The notes under the pieces: generated by a model
Databases searched by the model: none
Told to the model about the DNA's origin: nothing
The model's input: the letters and a program-made list of their open reading frames with translations, nothing else
Source of the DNA: Bacteroidota bacterium
GTDB lineage: Bacteria > Bacteroidota > Bacteroidia > Bacteroidales > SZUA-534
Length of the DNA: 7,011 nucleotides
Assembly: GCA_020047835.1 (NCBI GenBank)
Contig: JAIFNJ010000103.1
Span: forward strand, 1-7,011
Direction: 5' to 3'
Shown here: piece after piece, positions 1 to 6,693 of the stretch
How the letters are laid out: each line of letters opens with the position of its first letter
How positions within the stretch are numbered: position 1 is the first letter of the stretch
Made by a program: the position numbers and the translations under genes

Positions 1-24
1 TTTTATAAAAATAATACCAAACTA

Positions 25-1728
25 ATGGACGATTTAACTCCCAACGAAGAAAAAACCACCTCGCTGAATTTTATCGAGAGTATCATTGAAAAAGACATCC
101 AAAACCATAAAAATGAAGGACGGGTACAGACGCGCTTTCCGCCCGAGCCCAACGGGTATTTGCACATTGGCCACGCCAAATCAATTTGCCTGAATTTTGG
201 GTTGGCCCAACGGTTCAACGGCAAATGCAACCTCCGCTTCGACGATACCAACCCGGTAAAAGAAGATGTGGAATATGTGGATTCCATGATGGAAGATGTC
301 CGTTGGTTAGGGTTTGAATGGTATGGTGACGTACATTATGCCTCCGACTATTTTGATCAGTTGTACGCATGGGCCGAAAAAATGATTATCAAGGGTAGCG
401 CTTATGTAGACGACCAAACATCGGAACAAATAGCTTCCCAAAAAGGAACCCCTACCCTTGCCGGACAAGCAAGCCCCTATAGGAACAGGACTTCTGCCGA
501 AAATCTCGATTTGTTCCGTCGCATGAAAAACGGAGAATTCAAAGACGGGGAAAAAATACTCCGCGCCAAGGTTGACATGGCATCGCCCAACATGCACATG
601 CGCGACCCCATCATGTACCGCATCATCCATAAGGAGCACCACCGCACCGGAAACAAATGGTGTATTTACCCTATGTACGATTTTACTCATGGCCAGTCGG
701 ATTATCTGGAAGGAATTACCCATTCGGTTTGTACGTTAGAGTTTGAAGTGCATCGCCCTCTATATAATTGGTATCTGGATCAGCTGATTGATACCGAATA
801 CCGGCCTCAACAAATTGAATTTGCCCGTTTGAACCTTAGCTATACCGTTATGAGCAAACGCAAGCTTTTAGAACTAGTACAGAACAAACAGGTGAACGGA
901 TGGGACGACCCACGGATGCCTACTGTTTGCGGGATGCGTCGCCGGGGGTATACCGCCGAAGCCATCAGGGCTTTTGCCGATAGAATTGGCGTGGCCAAAC
1001 GTGACAACGTGATTGATGTATCGCTACTCGAATTTTGCGTTCGCGAAGATTTGAACAAAAAAGCCGACCGACTTATGACAGTTCTCGATCCAGTGAAACT
1101 GGTGATTGAAAACTATCCGGCAGGGAAAATTGAACAGGTTTCGTTGGAGAACAATCCCGAAGACGAATCCCGAGGTAGCCGCGAAATGCCTTTTGGAAGG
1201 GAACTGTTTATCGAGCGCAGCGATTTTATGGAAGATGCCCCGAAGAAGTTCTTCCGGTTAACGGTGGGGGGCGAAGTACGACTAAAAGGGGCTTACATTA
1301 TTAAAGCCGAAAAGCTGGTGAAAGATGCCAATGGAACTATTACCGAAATTCATTGCTCGTACGATGCAGAAAGCCGCAGCGGTAGCGGAACAGAGGCCAG
1401 CCAACGGAAGGTAAAAGCCACCATTCATTGGGTGGAAGCTTCCCACGCCGTTCCAATTGAAGTTCGACTTTACGACCGATTGTTTAACAACGAAGACCCC
1501 GGAGGACAGAACGAAGACTTTAAGAACTACTTAAACCCCGATTCGTTACAGGTATTAAACGGATGTCTGGCGGAGCCGGCTATTCGCGATCTAAAAACTC
1601 AGGACCGGGTTCAATTCCAACGTCAGGGATACTTCTGTGTGGACTTGGATTCCAAACCCGAACATATTATTTTTAACCGCACCGTAACCTTAAAAGACGA
1701 GTGGGCAAAAATTAATGCTAAAGAATAA
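25..1728 (+). CDS. glnS: Glutaminyl-tRNA synthetase (GlnRS)
   Basis: Cytoplasmic class Ib aminoacyl-tRNA synthetase that joins glutamine to tRNA-Gln using ATP. The 567-residue protein is close to the usual bacterial length (about 550). The HIGH signature (HIGH, residues 47-50, in PEPNGYLHIGHAKS) and the KMSKS-equivalent VMSKR (275-279) are both present. RFDDTNPVKED, the WDDPRMPT segment and the RRRGYT segment follow the GlnRS pattern rather than the GluRS (GltX) pattern. The Rossmann catalytic domain covers about residues 33-340, and the two-barrel anticodon-binding region covers about 345-555. The ATG at 25 gives the expected short N-terminal extension before LNFIESIIEKDI. Only 24 AT-rich bases precede it, so its promoter cannot be judged. 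The gene stands alone and is followed by a strong terminator. Its base composition is clearly more GC-rich than the genes to its right, as is common for highly expressed housekeeping genes. No frameshift or missing key residue was seen. Confidence 0.97.
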   Translation: MDDLTPNEEKTTSLNFIESIIEKDIQNHKNEGRVQTRFPPEPNGYLHIGHAKSICLNFGLAQRFNGKCNLRFDDTNPVKEDVEYVDSMMEDVRWLGFEWYGDVHYASDYFDQLYAWAEKMIIKGSAYVDDQTSEQIASQKGTPTLAGQASPYRNRTSAENLDLFRRMKNGEFKDGEKILRAKVDMASPNMHMRDPIMYRIIHKEHHRTGNKWCIYPMYDFTHGQSDYLEGITHSVCTLEFEVHRPLYNWYLDQLIDTEYRPQQIEFARLNLSYTVMSKRKLLELVQNKQVNGWDDPRMPTVCGMRRRGYTAEAIRAFADRIGVAKRDNVIDVSLLEFCVREDLNKKADRLMTVLDPVKLVIENYPAGKIEQVSLENNPEDESRGSREMPFGRELFIERSDFMEDAPKKFFRLTVGGEVRLKGAYIIKAEKLVKDANGTITEIHCSYDAESRSGSGTEASQRKVKATIHWVEASHAVPIEVRLYDRLFNNEDPGGQNEDFKNYLNPDSLQVLNGCLAEPAIRDLKTQDRVQFQRQGYFCVDLDSKPEHIIFNRTVTLKDEWAKINAKE

Positions 1729-1750
1729 GTAATTAAAAAAGCGATAAAGC

Positions 1751-1785
1751 AAAACCCGGCTTCATTACTGAACCCGGGTTTTTTT
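1751..1785 (+). terminator. Rho-independent terminator of glnS
   Basis: A 9-bp stem, AAAACCCGG (1751-1759) with CCGGGTTTT (1774-1782), is extended past a C/C mismatch by TTCA/TGAA around a TTAC loop (1765-1768). A run of T's completes the 3' side (1779-1785). It lies 22 bases after the glnS stop. Read on the minus strand, the same stem is followed by a less pure T-rich stretch. It could therefore also stop read-through from the convergent sensor gene that ends at 2075; that second role is inferred. Confidence 0.9.
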
Positions 1786-2074
1786 GTTGGTTTATCTAAA
1801 TTCTGCTCATTTTCCGACAAAAGAGATATTGTACCTGAATTGTTTTAAACGATTTAAACGGTAGGCTTATCTCCACTACTTATTGATTTAATGCCCATTT
1901 TGAATCAAAATCAGTTTTTTGTAACCTTCCCTTTTTTAGTGATGAAAACTACTAATATTCAATTGAATTTTGTTTTTTAGCTATCATTCATTAAACAATT
2001 CGTGAAGTAGTTTTTTGAAGTTTAACCTTGCTGCATGAGATGGGCTTCAACTGATTTGAAGTTTCAATGAAGCA
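1786..2074. other. AT-rich intergenic region between convergent genes
   Basis: About 290 bases lie between the glnS terminator and the stop codon of the minus-strand sensor gene. No reading frame of useful length, tRNA or mobile-element signature was found on either strand. Small structures present are a tandem copy of TTTAAACG (1844-1851 and 1853-1860), a 12-base palindrome ATTCAATTGAAT (1957-1968), and a short hairpin CTTCAA-CTGAT-TTGAAG (2045-2061). That hairpin lies just downstream of the sensor stop but lacks a following T run on the minus strand. None can be assigned a function. Confidence 0.6.
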
Positions 2075-4846
2075 CTAATTTACGGTTATTCCTAAAACCA
2101 GAATATCATCAACCTGGGGATGATCTCCTTTCCAGCAATTAAACTGGTCTTCAATAATTTGTTGCTGGGTTACTATGGATTTATTGGCACAGGCTTTAAT
2201 AATCTCTTTGAATTTTTGGCCTTTCATTTTAGAACCGTTTTTTCCTCCAAATTGGTCGTAGTAGCCATCCGTGAACATAAATATTTGATCTTTGGGTTGA
2301 AGGTTTAAGTTGGTAAGCGAAAAAGGACGATCTTCATTGTCGAAAAACCCAACCGGCATCCGGTCTGGTTTCAACTCAATCATATCATCATTCCTCAGAA
2401 TAAGTATGGGGTTCATGGCACCGGCAAATTCAAGCTGGTTGTTCTTTAAATCGATAGATATAATTGACATATCCATGCCATCTCCAGCAACATGCTCTCC
2501 ATTGTTTTGATGCAACTGACTGATAATGTTCATCCGAAGTCGGTTCAAAATAATGGAAGGAGAAACAAATCCTTTTTCGTTTACAATTTTATTTAGGAAT
2601 GAAATACCAATTAAACTCATAAAGGCTCCCGGAACACCATGTCCGGTTGAATCGGCACATACCACAATTAGTCGATTGTGTTGTTTTGATATCCAATAAA
2701 AATCGCCACTAACGATGGATTTTGGAACATGATAACAAAAACTGTCCGGAAACCTCGAGGTTAGTATACTGAAAGGCGTCATCATGGCTTCCTGAATCCG
2801 TTTGGCATAACTTATACTCGATGTGATGTCAAGGTTTTTGGTTAGTATCTCGTTTTCAGCCAATTTAATTCGTGTAATATCAGAATCAATTGCAATCATT
2901 TGGGTAAGCTTTCCTGATTCATCTAAAATTGGCGTTAATGACGTTTGTACCCAAATGTCAGCTCCCCATTTTGTTTTATTAAGCGATTCATAGGAAATGG
3001 GTTTTTTATCGCCAAACCAAACGTTTACCATTTTATTTATATCAACATTGGCATGCTCTCCAAACAAATCCATGGATTGAGTTTGCTGAATTTCTTCTAA
3101 CGAATAACCGTGCATTTTAGCATATCCTTCATTTATCCAGGTAACATGACCCATTGAATTCATAACCTTTATGCCATTGTCTGTTTCGCGGGCCACAATG
3201 GACAGTTTTTCCAATTCCTGATTTATATCAATCAGAAATTGTTGTTGAACCTCAATCTCTTCTTTTTGCTGTGCAATTTGCTTGTTTCTAATTTCGAGTT
3301 TCAAATAAAACTTGCGTTTTTGGCGCATATAATAAAAAAGAAATGGCAAAAGTATTACAATAAAAAACAAGGCTACAACAACAAAATAAATTATATAATT
3401 TTGTTTTTCAATACGTTTAACGTTATTTTCTAAAGCAATACTTTGATTATTCCGCTCTTGAGTTAGTGAATTAATTACCGTTTGCTGCCTAATCGATTCA
3501 AGCTCTACTTGAATTAATTTAAGCTCGTAGGAATGTATCTTATAGCTTTGCGATTCTTTCATCCTTTGCACCGTTTTAAGAGCGGCCATTGATTTTTTAT
3601 AGTCACCGGTTGCGGAATATATATCCGAAAGAATTTCATGAGTGCTTATTAACAGATCGATATCGCTATTTCCTTTGTTATAATCAAAGGTTTTATTGGC
3701 ATAATACAGCGCGCTATCATATTTTGAGCAGGCTAAATAGTACTTTGCAAAATGAAAAGTGGTTAGAAAATACAGCCGGTGGTCGTTTAAAAACTGGTCC
3801 GCTGAATTTGCCTCCCACAGATGGTTTGGCACCAGATTCAATTGCTTGCTTTTAATATAGTAATCGGCCAATGCATTGTTTGCTTTACATATTCCTACTT
3901 GGTTTCCAATCCGCTCATAAATTTTAAGCGCATTGTTTAAATGCGGAAGGCTTTTTAAATAGGTTGTGTCTTTTAAATATAACAGGCCTGTTTCAAGCTC
4001 GATGTCTGCAATTTCGTTTTGATTATTTAGTTTCCGTGAAATGGATTGCGACAATAAAAAATAATTCAGAGATTTTGCACTGTTTTCTTGTTGAGCATAA
4101 ATTTTTCCAACTAGCTTTAAGGCTAAAGCATGGGTTGAATTTAGGGAATCCATTTTATTCATGTCAATGGAACGAACCAAACAAGCCATGGCATTGATAT
4201 AGTTGTTTTGTTGCAGGTAATTAAACCCCTGGTAGCATAATAACTTAGCTTGTAACGATGTCAAGTTTTCCAATTCTGGCATTGATAGGGCCGTTGAATA
4301 GCGCGTTTCGGCAACTGCAAAATTGTTTATTTGAGTGTAGCAATATCCCTCCTCAATTAAAATTTCTGCCAGTAAATCAAAATAGTCTTTTTTATAAATC
4401 ACTGTTTTTGCCTGTCTCAAATACTCCAATGCCTCCACAAATAAAGAAGCATCTATTTTTACCCGGGCAATTGCGAGAAGGATTTGAGCGTTTTGTTCAA
4501 TGGTTGATGCATACAATTTGGCCTTTTCAAAACTAGCCAAAGCCAATGGGTATTTAAAGTCGAGGGAATAATACGAGCCAAGGGCAAGATAACTTTTTAA
4601 TAAGTCTGCGGTATTGTTTTTATTTTGAGCCTGATTTATTTTCTTTTCAATGGTCTCAATGAAAAGGGAATCGTTATCATGTAAAACGTTTAACGCAATT
4701 GTGTTTTTCGATTCCTCCGATTTTAGATCAAATTTTTCCCACACCACAGCCATACTGTCAGCCGTGAATGATGATTCTGAAGCATTGCCAATTTCAGGTA
4801 ATAATAAGAAAAAAGCGAATAAGAAGAAATAAAATCTAAAAACCAA
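2075..4846 (-). CDS. Membrane sensor phosphatase: signal peptide, TPR array, TM helix, PAS, SpoIIE/PP2C
   Basis: Predicted transmembrane signalling protein with a cytoplasmic Ser/Thr phosphatase output (RsbU/SpoIIE family). Numbering is from the TTG at 4846 (923 residues). A signal peptide spans about 1-22, ending GNA. About nine TPR units cover 78-437 and are predicted periplasmic. One membrane helix lies at 483-507, followed by a charged coiled coil at 508-557, a PAS/PAC domain at 552-657, and a helix containing ISYAKRIQEAMM leading into the phosphatase domain (704-922). The metal-binding acidic residues are present: D715 in SGDFYW, D732 in ADSTGHG, D860 in FTDGYYD, D914 in VDDILV. The domain therefore looks active. 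An ATG at 4945 would add 33 residues; TTG is preferred because AGGG sits five bases before it, a promoter box lies between the two starts, and topology works only with one N-terminal hydrophobic segment. Known relatives dephosphorylate STAS anti-anti-sigma proteins. No such partner, kinase or sigma factor lies nearby, so its target is unknown. Confidence 0.9.
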   Translation of the reverse strand: MVFRFYFFLFAFFLLLPEIGNASESSFTADSMAVVWEKFDLKSEESKNTIALNVLHDNDSLFIETIEKKINQAQNKNNTADLLKSYLALGSYYSLDFKYPLALASFEKAKLYASTIEQNAQILLAIARVKIDASLFVEALEYLRQAKTVIYKKDYFDLLAEILIEEGYCYTQINNFAVAETRYSTALSMPELENLTSLQAKLLCYQGFNYLQQNNYINAMACLVRSIDMNKMDSLNSTHALALKLVGKIYAQQENSAKSLNYFLLSQSISRKLNNQNEIADIELETGLLYLKDTTYLKSLPHLNNALKIYERIGNQVGICKANNALADYYIKSKQLNLVPNHLWEANSADQFLNDHRLYFLTTFHFAKYYLACSKYDSALYYANKTFDYNKGNSDIDLLISTHEILSDIYSATGDYKKSMAALKTVQRMKESQSYKIHSYELKLIQVELESIRQQTVINSLTQERNNQSIALENNVKRIEKQNYIIYFVVVALFFIVILLPFLFYYMRQKRKFYLKLEIRNKQIAQQKEEIEVQQQFLIDINQELEKLSIVARETDNGIKVMNSMGHVTWINEGYAKMHGYSLEEIQQTQSMDLFGEHANVDINKMVNVWFGDKKPISYESLNKTKWGADIWVQTSLTPILDESGKLTQMIAIDSDITRIKLAENEILTKNLDITSSISYAKRIQEAMMTPFSILTSRFPDSFCYHVPKSIVSGDFYWISKQHNRLIVVCADSTGHGVPGAFMSLIGISFLNKIVNEKGFVSPSIILNRLRMNIISQLHQNNGEHVAGDGMDMSIISIDLKNNQLEFAGAMNPILILRNDDMIELKPDRMPVGFFDNEDRPFSLTNLNLQPKDQIFMFTDGYYDQFGGKNGSKMKGQKFKEIIKACANKSIVTQQQIIEDQFNCWKGDHPQVDDILVLGITVN

Positions 4847-4866
4847 AACAACCCTATTTAGAACGG

Positions 4867-4874
4867 CAAAAGTA
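4867..4874 (-). promoter_or_regulatory. Candidate -7 promoter box for the sensor phosphatase gene
   Basis: The minus strand reads TACTTTTG, an exact match to the Bacteroidota -7 box TAnnTTTG. No clear TTTG -33 box is visible at the expected distance upstream. Transcription would begin near 4860, downstream of the ATG at 4945 and about 15 bases before the TTG at 4846. This supports the shorter protein. It is a single-box match in AT-rich DNA, so chance is possible. Confidence 0.4.
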
Positions 4875-4978
4875 CTATTTTTTGCGAATTTTAAGCAGCT
4901 AATAAGTAAAAGAAATAACAATTCAACATACAAGAGGCCGAACATAGGCCTTAAATGGATTTTAAAATGGAATACGGC

Positions 4979-5009
4979 GGTGTAAAAACAGCTAAATTGT
5001 TTTTACACC
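4979..5009 (-). terminator. Terminator-like stem after the cysteine peptidase gene
   Basis: A perfect 12-bp inverted repeat, GGTGTAAAAACA (4979-4990) with TGTTTTTACACC (4998-5009), has a 7-base loop and begins 10 bases past the peptidase stop codon. On the minus strand the 3' arm carries a T5 run, but no further pure T tract follows, so this is not a textbook intrinsic terminator. Its position and perfect pairing make it the likely 3' end of the peptidase mRNA. It separates that transcript from the sensor gene downstream. Confidence 0.7.
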
Positions 5010-5019
5010 ACCATATATC

Positions 5020-6228
5020 TTATCTCAACCCAAGCTTTTTAGCTATATCCTTAGGAATTGCATTTCGGTGTACACCAAAGCTCAACGTTTTATATTGCAC
5101 ATAAGCTTCCGAAGCATAAAAAAAGCCACCGTATTTGTTATAATCGGTTCCCCAGGAATTTTTAACATAAAAATATTTTGAACCGTTTTGGTCGATAGCT
5201 GTTCCGGTAATTACCATGCCATGATCATCGGTAGTTTGATAATTGTCGAAAGCCTCCTGTCGGTTTTTTTGTGTTATTTTTTTCTCAGGTGTGGGGTTTT
5301 CAAAACTATAAATTAATTTTTCCCGTTCCCCTTTATCCATGCTTTCCCATTTAAGGCGTTCTTCACCCACCATTTCAGCTAAATCAACTTCGGGAACCAC
5401 CGCGATACCATTTTTTGACGAAAAACCTTTTTCACTCACATCGCTGGCCCACACTATTGCATACCCATTATCAATAGATTGGTTAAAAATAGCCATCATA
5501 TCCTCCATGGGAATATTCCAATAGGAGCTCCAGGTCCAGTTATCAGGTACTTCTAGAACAAATTGTTTGTAAAATGGATGATGGGTAAATGAAGTGAAGA
5601 AAAAATAATCACTGGGGTTTATGCCAATTATTTCATCGGCAAAGGTTCTTGGTGAATATTCTTTTCCATTCCAGGTAAATTTTTCAGGAATAGCTCCAAA
5701 ATAAGCATCTAAAATACCCTTAAAACCAGCAAACCAAGCGGTGCTTAAGGATTTGTTTTTATTTTCAATAACTCCATCTAAGTAACGTTTTAAAACTTCA
5801 TCAATTTCGCCGTGGGTATGCACGTCTGTTCCATAATTTAACCCAGAATAAACCTCCTGTGGAACCATCCCATAAGTTGAATACACATTAAAAACATCGT
5901 TTACAGCACCACCGCCACCAAAGTTGCACTCACCATGCATACGAACATAATTTTGTGCCTTTTCTTCGTACGACATTCTAACTACAAACATTTCGGAAAG
6001 GTTAACTGGCTCTTTTCCCATGCGAATCATTTCGGCCTCAAGCATTCCCATGGTGGAATAACTCCAGCAAGTACCGGCTCGCTGCTGGTTATCAACTGGA
6101 CTGCTTGCCACATCTTTAATTTTGGTAAACTGATACCCTTCTGGTTTTGTTGGTTGTGTTTCCTGAGCCAGTAAAACCGAAAAAAACCCGGTGAAAATCA
6201 AAGAAAAGACTATTAACTGTTTTGTCAT
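5020..6228 (-). CDS. Exported C1B-family cysteine peptidase (aminopeptidase C / bleomycin hydrolase-like)
   Basis: Predicted papain-fold cysteine peptidase of 402 residues, counted from the ATG at 6228. Catalytic elements are in order: oxyanion Gln48 and nucleophile Cys54 in NQQRAGTCWS, His336 in DDHGMVITG, and Asn357 in KNSWG. The central region (FTWNGKEYSPRTF, then SIDNGYAIVWASDVSEKGF) resembles the bleomycin hydrolase/PepC subgroup (C1B) rather than short papain-like enzymes. Residues 1-21 form a signal peptide (MTKQ, hydrophobic stretch, SVLLAQ) without a lipobox cysteine, so the enzyme is probably periplasmic or secreted. Classic PepC is cytoplasmic. A GTG at 6264 would add 12 residues, but it lies inside the predicted -7 promoter box and would place a charged stretch before the signal peptide. 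The ATG is therefore preferred. The gene appears to be monocistronic, with its own promoter and a terminator-like stem. The substrate (peptide scavenging or protein processing) cannot be read from the sequence. Confidence 0.9.
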   Translation of the reverse strand: MTKQLIVFSLIFTGFFSVLLAQETQPTKPEGYQFTKIKDVASSPVDNQQRAGTCWSYSTMGMLEAEMIRMGKEPVNLSEMFVVRMSYEEKAQNYVRMHGECNFGGGGAVNDVFNVYSTYGMVPQEVYSGLNYGTDVHTHGEIDEVLKRYLDGVIENKNKSLSTAWFAGFKGILDAYFGAIPEKFTWNGKEYSPRTFADEIIGINPSDYFFFTSFTHHPFYKQFVLEVPDNWTWSSYWNIPMEDMMAIFNQSIDNGYAIVWASDVSEKGFSSKNGIAVVPEVDLAEMVGEERLKWESMDKGEREKLIYSFENPTPEKKITQKNRQEAFDNYQTTDDHGMVITGTAIDQNGSKYFYVKNSWGTDYNKYGGFFYASEAYVQYKTLSFGVHRNAIPKDIAKKLGLR

Positions 6229-6263
6229 TTTAACTTGTTTTAATTTATTAATTCGTTCGCTCA

Positions 6264-6290
6264 CAAAAATATAAAAAGTTACTTTGCAAA
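6264..6290 (-). promoter_or_regulatory. Promoter of the C1B peptidase gene
   Basis: On the minus strand TATTTTTG (6264-6271) matches the Bacteroidota -7 consensus TAnnTTTG exactly. A TTTG (6287-6290) lies 15 bases upstream as a possible -33 box, slightly closer than usual. Transcription would start near 6257, giving a leader of roughly 30 bases before the ATG at 6228. The leader just before the ATG is A-rich with no Shine-Dalgarno, as is typical for the phylum. Confidence 0.55.
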
Positions 6291-6296
6291 TAATTA

Positions 6297-6324
6297 AAAC
6301 CTTGCCGTTGCGACGGGTTTTTTT
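6297..6324 (+). terminator. Orphan terminator-like hairpin between divergent units
   Basis: CCGT (6305-6308), loop TGCG, ACGG (6313-6316), then G and seven T's (6318-6324) resembles an intrinsic terminator reading rightward. AAAAC (6297-6301) can pair with the first T's after a small bulge. No plus-strand gene lies upstream, because the peptidase runs the other way. It might end an antisense or short leftover transcript, or insulate the tRNA promoter. The core stem is only 4 bp. Confidence 0.35.
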
Positions 6325-6377
6325 ATATTAAAAAACAGAAAATGTTTTGCTACTATACCAACAATACGATGTAAAGA

Positions 6378-6408
6378 TTGAGATACTTGGATTTTTTAAT
6401 TATTTTTG
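6378..6408 (+). promoter_or_regulatory. Promoter of tRNA-Arg
   Basis: TATTTTTG (6401-6408) is an exact match to the Bacteroidota -7 box TAnnTTTG. TTG (6378-6380) lies 20 bases upstream, within the usual 17-23 spacing for the -33 element. The predicted transcription start is about 6415, a few bases before the mature tRNA 5' end at 6423, which is the typical arrangement for a single tRNA gene. Confidence 0.6.
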
Positions 6409-6422
6409 CGCCAAATTAATAG

Positions 6423-6494
6423 GGCTTCATAGTTCAAGGGATAGAACGGAAGTTTCCTAAACTTCAGATTCGCGTTCGAGTCGCGGTGAGGCTA
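6423..6494 (+). tRNA. tRNA-Arg, anticodon CCT (reads AGG)
   Basis: Complete cloverleaf folded by eye. The acceptor stem is GGCTTCA/TGAGGCT (6423-6429, 6487-6493), with G-U wobbles at the first and fourth pairs. Next are T8 and A9. The D stem is GTTC/GAAC around an AAGGGATA loop, and the anticodon stem is GAAGT/ACTTC. The anticodon loop TTCCTAA (6454-6460) puts CCT at 6456-6458. A four-base variable loop AGAT follows. The T stem is TCGCG/CGCGG around the canonical loop TTCGAGT (6475-6481). The discriminator is A6494. The next bases are CAAAA, so CCA is not encoded and must be added after transcription. Anticodon CCU corresponds to arginine codon AGG. It is a stand-alone gene with its own promoter and terminator. 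Confidence 0.95.
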
Positions 6495-6495
6495 C

Positions 6496-6525
6496 AAAAG
6501 GGGAAGAGGGATCTTCCCTTTTTTT
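6496..6525 (+). terminator. Rho-independent terminator of tRNA-Arg
   Basis: GGGAAGA (6501-6507) pairs with TCTTCCC (6512-6518) around a GGGA tetraloop. The stem is prolonged by a G-T pair and A-T pairs into the T7 run (6519-6525). It begins two bases after the tRNA discriminator base, as expected for the end of a monocistronic tRNA transcript. Confidence 0.9.
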
Positions 6526-6631
6526 CTTTAATAGTAGAGCCTTCCACTTATAAGCAAAAAGAATTCATTCAAAGGCAGAAAAGGTTATTTTACTTCATAT
6601 CACAACTTAATCGTCAAATTATTGTTTATTG

Positions 6632-6660
6632 TTGACAAATAAATAGTAAAATTGTATTTG
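6632..6660 (+). promoter_or_regulatory. Candidate promoter of the right-hand TPR protein gene
   Basis: TTG (6632-6634) and TGTATTTG (6653-6660) are 18 bases apart. The second element matches the Bacteroidota -7 box TAnnTTTG except for G in place of A at its second base. Transcription would start near 6667, leaving about 27 leader bases before the ATG at 6694. The tRNA terminator upstream implies that this gene needs its own promoter. Confidence 0.4.
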
Positions 6661-6693
6661 GTCTCTCAAATTGGCAACTAACTCTTTAATCGA

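Noticed and set aside
307..723. Minus-strand frame of 138 codons inside glnS
   Set aside because: It lies wholly within the conserved GlnRS catalytic domain, and its product looks like an antisense shadow.
1623..1820. Minus-strand frame of 65 codons spanning the glnS tail and its terminator
   Set aside because: It runs through the terminator hairpin and overlaps conserved glnS coding sequence; the protein has no recognisable features.
1957..1968. Perfect 12-base palindrome ATTCAATTGAAT
   Set aside because: A palindrome of this length in AT-rich DNA is expected fairly often by chance, and it has no associated gene start.
1942..1980. Tiny plus-strand frame MKTTNIQLNFVF in the intergenic gap
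   Set aside because: Twelve codons only, with no ribosome binding site or promoter evidence.
2045..2061. Hairpin CTTCAA-CTGAT-TTGAAG just after the sensor stop, considered as its terminator
   Set aside because: The stem is weak and no T run follows on the minus strand; the stronger glnS hairpin read in reverse is a better candidate.
3589..4536. Several plus-strand frames of 77-92 codons opposite the TPR region
   Set aside because: They are antisense to an intact, well-supported TPR protein and have no signals of their own.
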